Under the pieces are notes generated by a model that did no database searches, was not told the DNA's origin, and saw nothing but the letters and a program-made list of their open reading frames with translations. The position numbers were made by a program, and so were the translations under genes. This document shows, one piece after another, positions 44,267 through 52,260 of a stretch of DNA of 64,000 bases. The stretch comes from Streptococcus porcinus (GTDB taxonomy: Bacteria; Bacillota; Bacilli; Lactobacillales; Streptococcaceae), in NCBI RefSeq assembly GCF_900475415.1, contig NZ_LS483388.1, forward strand, positions 420,001 through 484,000, given 5' to 3'. How positions within the stretch are numbered: position 1 is the first letter of the stretch; every line of letters begins with the position of its first letter.

Positions 44267-45253
44267 ATGATGAAAGATTTAGTTTTGATTACCGGGGCGA
44301 CCGGGTTTTTGGGCTCTTATTTGATTGATGAGTGCCTCAAGCGTAATTATCAGGTTCTGGCCATGGGTCGAAATGTGGCTAAAGGTCAAGCCTTGGAGCG
44401 TGAAAACGTGACCTTCATTGAGGGAGACATCACCAAGGTGGTCGATTTGGAGAAGGTTTTTGCCTATCCAATTACGAAAATTATCCACGCCGCGGCGCTT
44501 TCCACGGTTTGGGGAGAATGGGATGCCTTCTACAGGAGTAATGTGCTGGGAACTAAGAATATTTTGCATTATGCCCAGAAGAAGCAGGTGTCGCGCTTGG
44601 TTTATGTGTCTTCGCCCAGCATTTATGCCTCTGCCAAGGATCAGCTTAGGGTGACGGAGGATGCTGCGCCTAAGCAGAATGAGCTTAACAACTATATCAA
44701 GAGTAAGCTCATGTCCGAGCAACTCTTCAAGGACTATCCTAATTTGCCTTATGTGATTATCAGACCTCGTGGCATTTTTGGGGTGGGTGATTCCAGCATC
44801 ATTCCACGCTTATTGGAAATCAATAAAACCATTGGTATTCCGCTTTTAAATGGTGGGCAGAACCAGATTGATTTGACCTGTGCGGAAAATGTGGCCTATG
44901 CGATTGGCTTGATGCTGGAAAATCCACTGGCAATTCATCAGGTTTACAATATTACGAATGACCAACCCATGGTCTTTAAAGACTTGGTCAGCTATTTCTT
45001 TAAGCAATTGGGTCAGCCTGTTCATTTTCGCAAGATACCGGCGCAGCCGGTCTACGGTGCGGCAGCCTTTTTGGAGTGGCTCTATAAGGGCTTAAAGCTC
45101 AAGGGGGAGCCACGGATGACCCTTTATACTTATTATTTGGTCCGTTATAGTCAGACCCTTTCGGTGGAAAAGGCTAAGGGAGAATTAGGTTATGCACCAA
45201 TCATGACCCTTGAGGAAGGAATTGACAATTATGTCAAAAATCAAAAGTCTTAA
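44267..45253 (+). CDS. NAD-dependent epimerase/dehydratase (3-beta-HSD/OleD-like reductase)
   Basis: 328 residues, extended SDR: TGATGFLGSYL at the N-terminus, Asp in FIEGDIT, VYVSSPSIYASAKD, catalytic Tyr-x3-Lys in NNYIKSKL, then RPRGIFGVGD typical of 3-beta-HSD/OleD-like members, which reduce 2-alkyl-3-ketoacids or oxidise sterol-like alcohols. The ATG follows directly on the preceding stop; an ATG at 44270 is an alternative. Overlaps the MBL gene by 23 bp. From here to 48235 the DNA is visibly richer in GC than the surroundings. Confidence 0.85.
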   Translation: MMKDLVLITGATGFLGSYLIDECLKRNYQVLAMGRNVAKGQALERENVTFIEGDITKVVDLEKVFAYPITKIIHAAALSTVWGEWDAFYRSNVLGTKNILHYAQKKQVSRLVYVSSPSIYASAKDQLRVTEDAAPKQNELNNYIKSKLMSEQLFKDYPNLPYVIIRPRGIFGVGDSSIIPRLLEINKTIGIPLLNGGQNQIDLTCAENVAYAIGLMLENPLAIHQVYNITNDQPMVFKDLVSYFFKQLGQPVHFRKIPAQPVYGAAAFLEWLYKGLKLKGEPRMTLYTYYLVRYSQTLSVEKAKGELGYAPIMTLEEGIDNYVKNQKS

Positions 45254-46034
45254 GTATTTTGAATGTGGCTACTGTGTTAATCAGGAGAGCATGATTTTTA
45301 AAGGGGTGCCCAAAAAAGAAGTGCTCTTTCCGGCGGGTGTTTTTCTGATTAATCATGAGGACTTAGGCTATATTCTTTATGATACCGGCTACGCTGTCGA
45401 TGTCGCTTCAAGTAAAAAACTCAAATATCTCTTATATCGTCTCCCTAATCCCATTCATCTGAAAAGGGAAGATTGTATTGATAGACAATTAGAAAAGCTA
45501 GATATTAAAGTCAGTCACATTAATCATATCATTATTTCACACCTGCACCCTGATCATATTGGATGCTTGAAACTTTTTCCAAATGCTGACTTCTATCTGA
45601 GTCGAAAGGCTTATCAATGCTACTTAAAACCTAAGTTTCGCGAACTGATTTTTCAGGAATACTTTCCAGAAGATTTTGATAAACGTCTGCAAGTCTTAGA
45701 TTTTCCGACAGATTCTAGTCTCTTGCCAGGGCAAAAGTGCTTAGATTTTCTTATGGATGCTTCCATCATGGCTTATTCTCTGGATGGTCATGCAAAAGGG
45801 CAACTCTGTTTGCATTTACCGGAGAAAAAGCTCTTTTTAGCAGCCGATACAGTTTGGCGGACCGATATGTTGGATAAGATTGACCGCATGCGAACCATTC
45901 CCAGACTGATTCAGTCCGATTTCAAGGCCTATCAAAACAGTATTGAACTTCTAAAAGACATTCAAAAACAAGGCATTGAAGTCTTGGTCAGCCATGAGGA
46001 CCCTCAAAATATTCGGAGGATTTTGCATGAATAG
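45231..46034 (+). CDS. MBL-fold hydrolase (N-acyl-homoserine-lactonase-like)
   Basis: 267 residues with complete dinuclear metal site: ISHLHPDHIG (HxHxDH), His in SLDGHAKGQ, Asp in LAADTVW and His in LVSHEDP. AHL-lactonase/glyoxalase-II-like. In this operon it likely hydrolyses a thioester or lactone intermediate. The start at 45231 has GAAGGAA upstream and overlaps the epimerase end; the frame itself opens at 45210. Its stop overlaps the next gene by 8 bp. Confidence 0.85.
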   Translation: MSKIKSLKYFECGYCVNQESMIFKGVPKKEVLFPAGVFLINHEDLGYILYDTGYAVDVASSKKLKYLLYRLPNPIHLKREDCIDRQLEKLDIKVSHINHIIISHLHPDHIGCLKLFPNADFYLSRKAYQCYLKPKFRELIFQEYFPEDFDKRLQVLDFPTDSSLLPGQKCLDFLMDASIMAYSLDGHAKGQLCLHLPEKKLFLAADTVWRTDMLDKIDRMRTIPRLIQSDFKAYQNSIELLKDIQKQGIEVLVSHEDPQNIRRILHE

Positions 46035-47325
46035 TCTCTTATTTTTAAAAACTTTTATCAAAGCCCGCTGGTTTGCGCCCAAAACGGAAGGAGCCCTTTT
46101 GTTAAGGCAGGAGAAGCTCTGGCAAGAACAAATCGCTTTTATGCAAAAGGAATCTCCTTATTTTAGGGAGCATGGTTTGTCTGAAGCTTTTCTCATGGAC
46201 AAGGCCTTCATGATGGAAAATTTTGATCAACTGAACACCGTTGGTATGACCAAGGACAAGGCTTTTGCTTTAGCACTGCAAGAAGAAGAGAGTCGTCAAT
46301 TCACTCAGCACGAGGCTGGTCTTGCTGTCGGGCTTTCCTCTGGCACCTCGGGTAATAGAGGCATCTTTCTGACCCAGGAAAAAGAACGGGTGATTTGGGC
46401 CGCAACGATCTTAGCCAAGGTATTGCCCCAAGGAAAACTCTTCCCCCACAAAATCGCCTTTTTCCTTAGAGCCGACAACAAACTCTATCAAACGGTTGAT
46501 TCGCCTCTGCTTTCTTTGGCCTATTTTGACATGGAAAGAGACTTGAGTACACATATCCAGCGACTCAATGATCTGCAGCCTAGTATCTTGGTTGCACCCG
46601 CATCAGTCTTACTGCAACTAGCCCATCTGCAAAGCAAGAATCAACTCAGCATCGCACCGCATAAGGTGATATCGGTGGCAGAAATTCTGGAGGATGGCGA
46701 CCGCAAGGTTATTCAATCAGCCTTCAAACAAGAGGTCATCCACCAGATTTATCAAGCTACCGAGGGCTTTCTTGGCTATACCTGCCCTCAGGGGACCTTA
46801 CACCTCAATGAGGACGTCTTGATTATCGGTCAAGAATGGCTGGATGATAAACGCTTTTACCCCATTATTACTGACCTTTTGCGCAAGAGTCAGCCAATAA
46901 TCAATTACCGGCTCAATGACATCTTGCAAATCAAAGAAGAGGCCTGTCCCTGTGGCAGTCCCCTGATGGCTATTGAGAAAATTGAAGGTCGCTCAGATGA
47001 CCTCTTCTTCGGAGAAAAAAGGGACGGCAGTGTCGCCCTAATCTATCCTGATTTTATCAGAAGGTGTTTTCTGCAATCAGGCTTCGAAGGGGACTACCAA
47101 GTCCGTCAGCTAAGCCTAGACCAGCTGGACCTTGGTCTTTCCCATTTTGACAAAAAAGAAGATTTGGAGAAGGCCTTCCAGTCCCTGGCTGCGCTGCAAG
47201 AATTCAAGCCCTTTACGCTTCAATTTTCAGCTTACAGCAAGCCTCATAAGCAAAAATTACGCCGCATCATCCAAGCCATGCCTAAAGAGAAAGTGAACGA
47301 ATGTTATGAGAAAAGTATCGATTAA
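46027..47325 (+). CDS. F390-synthetase-like adenylate-forming enzyme
   Basis: 432 residues, adenylate-forming superfamily, the phenylacetate-CoA-ligase/coenzyme F390-synthetase-like branch (the putative adenylating clade TIGR02304). Motifs: LAVGLSSGTSGNRGIFLT (phosphate loop), YQATEGFLGYT, ITDLLRKSQPIINYRLND, and the zinc-site-like ACPCGSP. It activates a carboxylic acid as an acyl adenylate, and by analogy with OleC could form a beta-lactone. GGAGG precedes the ATG at 46027; the longer frame from 45976 would overlap the MBL gene heavily. Confidence 0.82.
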   Translation: MNSLLFLKTFIKARWFAPKTEGALLLRQEKLWQEQIAFMQKESPYFREHGLSEAFLMDKAFMMENFDQLNTVGMTKDKAFALALQEEESRQFTQHEAGLAVGLSSGTSGNRGIFLTQEKERVIWAATILAKVLPQGKLFPHKIAFFLRADNKLYQTVDSPLLSLAYFDMERDLSTHIQRLNDLQPSILVAPASVLLQLAHLQSKNQLSIAPHKVISVAEILEDGDRKVIQSAFKQEVIHQIYQATEGFLGYTCPQGTLHLNEDVLIIGQEWLDDKRFYPIITDLLRKSQPIINYRLNDILQIKEEACPCGSPLMAIEKIEGRSDDLFFGEKRDGSVALIYPDFIRRCFLQSGFEGDYQVRQLSLDQLDLGLSHFDKKEDLEKAFQSLAALQEFKPFTLQFSAYSKPHKQKLRRIIQAMPKEKVNECYEKSID

Positions 47326-48235
47326 AGGTTACGGGACTGCCCTACCAGCAGACAGCATCACCTTCGGTGACCAACGCCGTTTCCGTGTGGCCAATAGCAA
47401 GGAGCAGTTGCCCCTAGCCGTTGAAGCCTGCCAAAAAGCCTTAGCCAATGCCAAACTCTTGATATCTGATATTGATTGTATTGTCTCAGCTAGCGCTGTC
47501 GGCATTCAGCCTATTCCCTGCACCGCAGCTTTGATTCACGAACAAATTGCCCTGGGCACAGATATCCCAGCATTGGATATTAATTCTACCTGCACCAGCT
47601 TTATCACCGCCCTGGATACCATCTCCTACTTGATTGAAGCAGGGCGCTACCAGCGCGTGCTGATTGTCTCCAGTGAAGTTGGCTCCCAAGGGCTGAACCC
47701 AGACCAAATAGAGTCTTATGAGCTCTTTGGAGATGGCGCGGCAGCTTTCATCATCGAAAAAAGCCAAGAAGACAAAGGCATCATCGATGCTATCCAAGCC
47801 ACCTGGTCCGAAGGGGCACATGACACGGAAATCCGAGGCGGATTGACCAGCCTCCCACCCCAATATTTCGTGGCTGAAAAAGCCAGCGACTACCAATTTG
47901 ACATGAAAGGACGCCGCATCCTGTCCCTATCAGCCAAGAAAATCCCGGCCCTAATGACCAAACTGCTGACCAAAAACCAGATGACCACAGCCGACATCGA
48001 CTTCGCCATCCCCCACCAAGCCAGCAAGGCCCTACCACTCATCATAAAAAAAATGGGACTGCGCCAAGACCAATACCTCGACATCGTCAAAGACTACGGC
48101 AACATGGTTTCCGTCTCAGTCCCCTTCGCCCTAGCCTACGCCCTAGACAATCAAATGATCCACCCCGGCCAAACCATCGCCCTCATGGGCACCGCAGCAG
48201 GATTGACAGCTAATATAATGTTGCTGAAGGTGTAG
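47306..48235 (+). CDS. 3-oxoacyl-ACP synthase III-like (FabH/OleA-type) condensing enzyme
   Basis: 309 residues, KASIII thiolase fold with the complete catalytic triad C96 (DINSTCTSF), H237 (AIPHQASKA) and N266 (DYGNMVSVSVP). It condenses an acyl-CoA or acyl-ACP by Claisen reaction, or acts as an acyltransferase. Last gene of the operon, overlapping the adenylating gene by 20 bp. Unusually GC-rich (long runs of C at third positions) in this genome. A second, diverged copy of its last 65 bp lies at 51463-51527, beyond a 3.2-kb insertion. Confidence 0.87.
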   Translation: MRKVSIKGYGTALPADSITFGDQRRFRVANSKEQLPLAVEACQKALANAKLLISDIDCIVSASAVGIQPIPCTAALIHEQIALGTDIPALDINSTCTSFITALDTISYLIEAGRYQRVLIVSSEVGSQGLNPDQIESYELFGDGAAAFIIEKSQEDKGIIDAIQATWSEGAHDTEIRGGLTSLPPQYFVAEKASDYQFDMKGRRILSLSAKKIPALMTKLLTKNQMTTADIDFAIPHQASKALPLIIKKMGLRQDQYLDIVKDYGNMVSVSVPFALAYALDNQMIHPGQTIALMGTAAGLTANIMLLKV

Positions 48236-48266
48236 GGGGATAGGATATGATATAAAATTTCAATTT

Positions 48267-48298
48267 ATTTAATTATTTAATTATTTAATTATTTGATT
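48267..48298 (+). repeat. 8-bp tandem repeat ATTTAATT x4
   Basis: Three exact copies and a fourth with one change (ATTTGATT), ending 2 bp before the SD of the PHP-ATPase gene. Copy number could change by slippage. Confidence 0.8.
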
Positions 48299-48317
48299 AG
48301 AAGAGAGGAACAATGTT

Positions 48318-50915
48318 GTGATAAATAGAGGTTCAGAATATAAAAAATGGGATTTACATATACATTCCCCATTTACAATTTTAAATAATAATTTTGAAAA
48401 AATTGAAGATGGATCGCCAGATATTGATAAATTTATCAAAAAAATAAAAGATGAAAAAATAGATGTAATAGGATTAACGAACTATTTCAATTTTACAGAA
48501 AATGATTTTGAACTAAAACGGAAATTAGAAAGATTTGGAGTAGTTACTTTCTTAAACCTTGAAGTTAGACTTTCTAACATAAATAAAGAAGATCAATTAT
48601 TTGATTATCATGTTATATTTGATCCATTATTAGATGATCAAATAATAAAAAATCTATTAGGGCAATTAAAAGCAAATATAGGAAGCACTGAAAAATCATT
48701 TAATACACTTACATATAATGAAGTTGAAAAACTGGCTAATGTTTCATTTAATGATTTGATAAAAGTATTGAGTAGTGATAAAGAACTAAATGGTAGATAT
48801 CTAAAAGGTTTTCTTTCGAGGGGACATGGTAGTGCAACTAGTGATAAGGATTCTAAAAATCAGGCAGTTTATGAAAATATTTGTGTAAATTCTGACTTTA
48901 TTATACATTCCAGCTGTAATGATCCGAAAACCTGTTCAGATAAGAAATGTAAACATAATAATCTCAAGAAAGATAGAGAATTTTGGCTCGGGAGTAAGTA
49001 TGTAAGACCACTTTTACAGTCTTCGGATGCACATTCTATAGAAAAAATCGGAAAAAAATATTCTTGGATAAAATCTGATTTAACTTTTGAAGGATTAAAG
49101 CAGATAAAGTATGAACCAGAATTTCGAATTTGTTTAGACAAAGAAAAACCATCATTAAAAAAAGATGAACTTGTAATTGACTATATAGAATATAAAGGTA
49201 AAAAATTATTTTTATCTGAAAATTTAAATTCAATCATTGGTGGCCGATCAACTGGAAAATCAACTTTATTAAATTCTATTGCTAAAAAACTTGGAAATAC
49301 AGTAGATGTTGGTAATTATTATTTTGAAGATATTGATAATTTTAAAGTCTATTGGAGAGATGGTAAAGAAGATGATTCACGAAAAATACATTATATTCCT
49401 CAAGAATATATGTTTTCTTTAGCAAAAGATAATGAGAAGTTAAAATCATTAGTTGGGGAAATAATTCAATCGAAAGGAATTGATTTCCAACTTAGAAACT
49501 ATGAAATGAAATGTAGTAATTTACAACGAGAAATAAAGAATCTGATTCATGGCTTCAAAGAAAATATGAGATTTCAAGAAGAATTAATTTCACCAGAAGC
49601 AGAAAAAGGACTCACTGAAGCCAGAATTGAAGCTTATGAAAATAAAAAGAAAGAACTGTTAGAATTCGATTCTTTTAAAGACGATGAAAGGGTTTTAGTA
49701 GAAGAAAAAAGAAAACTTTTAGATCATCTAATTAAAGAAAATAAAAATCTCGATGATGATTTAAACATCGTTAATAATTTACAACTTTCAGATACTAATT
49801 TCATTATTGAAAATTTTTTGAACCCGTCAAATGATTTGCAAACAAAAATTAATAGTATTATTGAAGATATCAAAAATTTAATTGCAGATAAATTTAGTTC
49901 AGAATTATTTGTTTTAAAAAATAAATTAAATCGAAAATTAATTGAAAATACAAAAATAATTCAGGAATTAGAAAACGATTCATTAATTCAAAAATATAAT
50001 AAATATCTTGAAAAAAATTTTGAGATATTAAAGCTTGAAGAATTGATAAAATTAGAGTATCACATATTGTCAGAAATAAATGCATTTGAAAATAAAAAAC
50101 AACAATTAGTCCAAGAGGAAAAAGATATTAAAAAAGAAATTATTGATAAGTATAAGGAATATACAAAATATAGAGAAGATTTACAAAATTCTTTCAAAAT
50201 AAATGAAGAAGATGATTTAACCATTTCAATTAAATTTTCTTTGTGTGATCTATATGCTGAGTTTGACTACATCAATGGAAGAGGAAATTCGAAACAGTTA
50301 TTTATTGAAAACATGTATTCTGATTTTGATTCTGTAGTTGATAGCATTTTTGATGATAATTCATTGGTTTTTAACGGTAATAAAAATCATTTTTCGCATC
50401 TAGAGTATTTTTTAAATAAAAATTTTTATCATTATCATTTTGATATAGAATATCAAAATGATAAATTCGATCAAATGTCACCAGGTAAGAAGTCTTTTAT
50501 TGTGTTAAAATTGATTCTTGATTATTCAGAAAGTAAAATTCCAGTATTAATTGATCAACCAGAGGATAGTTTAGATAATCGTGCTATTTATAGTGAGTTG
50601 ACAACATATATAAAGAAAACAAAATTGAATCGACAAATAATTCTTGTAACACATAATCCAAATATTGTTGTGACAGGTGACTGTGAAAACATTATTGTTG
50701 CAAATAAGGATTCCAATAATTCGCAAAATGAAAATGGATTAACATTTGATTATATTAATGGATCCTTGGAAAGTTCAATTAGAAAACCTGAAAGTAATTA
50801 TATATTACAAAAATTCAGCATTAAAGAACATGTTTGTGATATTTTAGAAGGTGGTCAAACAGCTTTTCTCAAGCGCGAAAACAAATACAATATACATCAA
50901 AGGGTTTTGAGATAA
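48318..50915 (+). CDS. PHP-domain / SMC-like AAA ATPase (TrlF-type, putative defence protein)
   Basis: 865 residues. N-terminal PHP phosphoesterase-like domain with DLHIHSP (His14, His16), a Cys cluster at about 190-217 (CNDPKTCSDKKC) that may bind zinc, Walker A GGRSTGKST at about 308-316, long coiled coils (about 390-640), then Walker B PVLIDQPEDSLDN at about 743 and H-loop LVTHNPN. This is an SMC/Rad50-like ATPase fused to a hydrolase, the layout of several anti-phage or DNA-processing proteins. GTG start; AGAGAGG 10 nt upstream. Very AT-rich compared with the preceding operon. Followed 98 bp later by a methyltransferase stub. Confidence 0.8.
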   Translation: MINRGSEYKKWDLHIHSPFTILNNNFEKIEDGSPDIDKFIKKIKDEKIDVIGLTNYFNFTENDFELKRKLERFGVVTFLNLEVRLSNINKEDQLFDYHVIFDPLLDDQIIKNLLGQLKANIGSTEKSFNTLTYNEVEKLANVSFNDLIKVLSSDKELNGRYLKGFLSRGHGSATSDKDSKNQAVYENICVNSDFIIHSSCNDPKTCSDKKCKHNNLKKDREFWLGSKYVRPLLQSSDAHSIEKIGKKYSWIKSDLTFEGLKQIKYEPEFRICLDKEKPSLKKDELVIDYIEYKGKKLFLSENLNSIIGGRSTGKSTLLNSIAKKLGNTVDVGNYYFEDIDNFKVYWRDGKEDDSRKIHYIPQEYMFSLAKDNEKLKSLVGEIIQSKGIDFQLRNYEMKCSNLQREIKNLIHGFKENMRFQEELISPEAEKGLTEARIEAYENKKKELLEFDSFKDDERVLVEEKRKLLDHLIKENKNLDDDLNIVNNLQLSDTNFIIENFLNPSNDLQTKINSIIEDIKNLIADKFSSELFVLKNKLNRKLIENTKIIQELENDSLIQKYNKYLEKNFEILKLEELIKLEYHILSEINAFENKKQQLVQEEKDIKKEIIDKYKEYTKYREDLQNSFKINEEDDLTISIKFSLCDLYAEFDYINGRGNSKQLFIENMYSDFDSVVDSIFDDNSLVFNGNKNHFSHLEYFLNKNFYHYHFDIEYQNDKFDQMSPGKKSFIVLKLILDYSESKIPVLIDQPEDSLDNRAIYSELTTYIKKTKLNRQIILVTHNPNIVVTGDCENIIVANKDSNNSQNENGLTFDYINGSLESSIRKPESNYILQKFSIKEHVCDILEGGQTAFLKRENKYNIHQRVLR

Positions 50916-51013
50916 AACAATATATCTTAATTTATTGATTTGATAAAATACTAGTTTTAGTAATTTATGTTATCCTTATTTAGTTAATCATAAAATTGAA
51001 AGTAGGTGCTTAC

Positions 51014-51115
51014 ATGACAAATTCTGTAAGTTCCAAGCAGGATAAGAAGTACAATTTAGCAGCTTTCTTCTCCGCCGGTAGATGCCATTGGTTGGGTTGC
51101 AAAATAAAGAAATAA
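51014..51115 (+). pseudogene. N-terminal stub of a cytosine-5 DNA methyltransferase
   Basis: ATG at 51014 with AGTAGG upstream, reading MTNSVSSKQDKKYNLAAFFS, then AG before the similarity stops. C5-methyltransferases begin with motif I as aaFFSGAGGLDLGF, so this is such a start that loses frame inside motif I and ends after 33 codons. A terminator follows at once, so most of the gene has been deleted. Confidence 0.65.
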
Positions 51116-51120
51116 TATGT

Positions 51121-51155
51121 AAAAACAAAGCAAAAAAATTTTTGCTTTGTTTTTT
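51121..51155. terminator. Strong bidirectional terminator
   Basis: AAAAACAAAGCAAAAA pairs with TTTTTGCTTTGTTTTT. It lies between the plus-strand stub and the minus-strand methyltransferase remnant. Confidence 0.85.
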
Positions 51156-51450
51156 CTATTCTAACGATAAATTTTCCACTTTCATTTACAATGTCACTAA
51201 CTAAGGCAATTCCCATAAAGAACATTCGCATTCTATCAGAAACGGGTATAATTTCTCCACTAGATAGCTGTTTATGTGATGTCTAATTATCTGGAAAATC
51301 TTGGAGTCTTTCTGCTTAAATTGGAGTGATAAGTCTGTATCTATTATTTCTATAGATTAGATGAGTTGATCGATTGATGCTTCCTTCAGAAGTCAACATT
51401 GTTCTTCCAGGTAAATCCTCAATATCGTATGGTGACATGCCCCTTCAGAG
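51139..51450 (-). pseudogene. C-terminal remnant of a cytosine-5 DNA methyltransferase
   Basis: On the minus strand one frame reads MSPYDIEDLPGRTMLTSEGS, INRSTHLIYRNNRYRLITPI, stop, AERLQDFPDN, stop, then IIPVSDRMRMFFMGIALVSD and IVNESGKFIVRIEK. This is the end of a C5-methyltransferase: the LTPxEaeRLqgFPdnWT block (motif IX region) and the DRMRxxxMGNALV block (motif X). Two in-frame stops and the loss of the N-terminal part make it a pseudogene. The N-terminal side ends about 12 bp before the KASIII tail copy. Confidence 0.75.
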
Positions 51451-51462
51451 AAAATATAAGAA

Positions 51463-51527
51463 AAACCATCGTCCTTATGGGCACCGCAGCCGGATTGATA
51501 GCCAATATTTTGTTGCTGAAGGTGTGA
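51463..51527 (+). pseudogene. Diverged second copy of the KASIII gene 3' end
   Basis: 65 bp matching the last 65 bp of the KASIII gene (48171-48235) with roughly eight differences. It encodes TIVLMGTAAGLIANILLLKV against TIALMGTAAGLTANIMLLKV, then a stop. No upstream KASIII coding sequence remains. It is followed by a terminator that probably belonged to the operon. Confidence 0.85.
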
Positions 51528-51544
51528 TGAATTGAAGAAAAATT

Positions 51545-51568
51545 AAAAGCCACAGCAGTGGCTTTTTT
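51545..51568 (+). terminator. Former operon terminator
   Basis: AAAAGCCAC-AGCA-GTGGCTTTTTT, directly after the KASIII tail copy. Confidence 0.85.
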
Positions 51569-52114
51569 GATACTTATTTGAATTAGGAGCAAATGATATA
51601 ATTCGATAACTTTATTCTTTTTAGCAAAAAATTCGCTACTCTGCTTTTTAAAAAAATCAAGTAATTCAGGACTAACCGAAACGCGTTCAATAATAAAAGC
51701 TTGAATATCATTAATAAAGAGATAGAAAGCAGAATCAGTAATAGTCATTCTAAAGACTTCTTAATAGAGATAAGTGGCATTGCCACTTGATTGACTGGTC
51801 TTAAAGTGATCTTGAAAAAAGGAATACTGTATTTCCTTTTCCTGAATACTCTTAGTTTGAAGAAAGTATTTCTTTCCTCGCCAACCCGCAAACCACATTA
51901 ACAGAAAAGGGTAAAAAATGGTAAATAGGAGCAGAAGTACGAAAAACACATAGGATTTCCATACTAATAGCAAAAGTAAACTTGCACCAATTAAAATGAA
52001 ATACCCTAGTCGAAATTTTCTCAATTTCATCGCAAAAAGGGCTCGATTCAAGACCAAATAAGTTCCTAAGGTAATTTTCCCACTCGCCTCAATCAAAGGA
52101 ATTTGACTGTCCAT
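51569..52114 (-). pseudogene. YcxB-like membrane protein split by one nonsense codon
   Basis: Minus strand. Residues 1-117 (MDSQIPLIEASGKITLGTYL..., two membrane segments about 36-75) end at TAA after ATYLY. The same frame then continues EVFRMTITDSAFYLFINDIQ, AFIIERVSVSPELLDFFKKQ without a shift. Together they look like a YcxB-family protein (two N-terminal helices and a C-terminal cytosolic domain), so a single substitution has split the gene. The true C-terminus is unclear because the frame runs on into the terminator and KASIII tail. Confidence 0.65.
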
Positions 52115-52260
52115 AGTGTCTCCAAATAAGCTATTCTCAAGAGTATTTTAGCATAGATTGATGAAAGGATAACAATAAAAATTGGGAACATTAATAATAA
52201 AGACTTGATCATCGGATCATTTAAAGAGATAATAGATTTATTAAATATTGAGGTATTTTT

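Noticed and set aside
44279..44722. Minus-strand 147-codon frame opposite the epimerase gene
   Set aside because: The plus strand has a clear extended-SDR sequence in operon context; the opposite frame has no SD or recognisable motif.
47486..48090. Minus-strand frames up to 136 codons opposite the KASIII gene
   Set aside because: They are produced by the GC-rich codon use of KASIII, whose catalytic triad is intact; the translations are Gly/Trp/Ser-rich and unlike real proteins.
51014..51115. 33-residue cationic peptide with two Cys (RCHWLGC), SD and terminator, resembling a bacteriocin precursor
   Set aside because: Its first 20 residues match the start of C5-methyltransferases up to motif I (YNLAAFFS), and a methyltransferase C-terminal remnant lies next door. 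A truncated methyltransferase explains it better.
51010..51231. Minus-strand 73-codon ORF as an independent gene
   Set aside because: Its first half is the end of the methyltransferase remnant and its second half runs through the terminator and the opposite stub.
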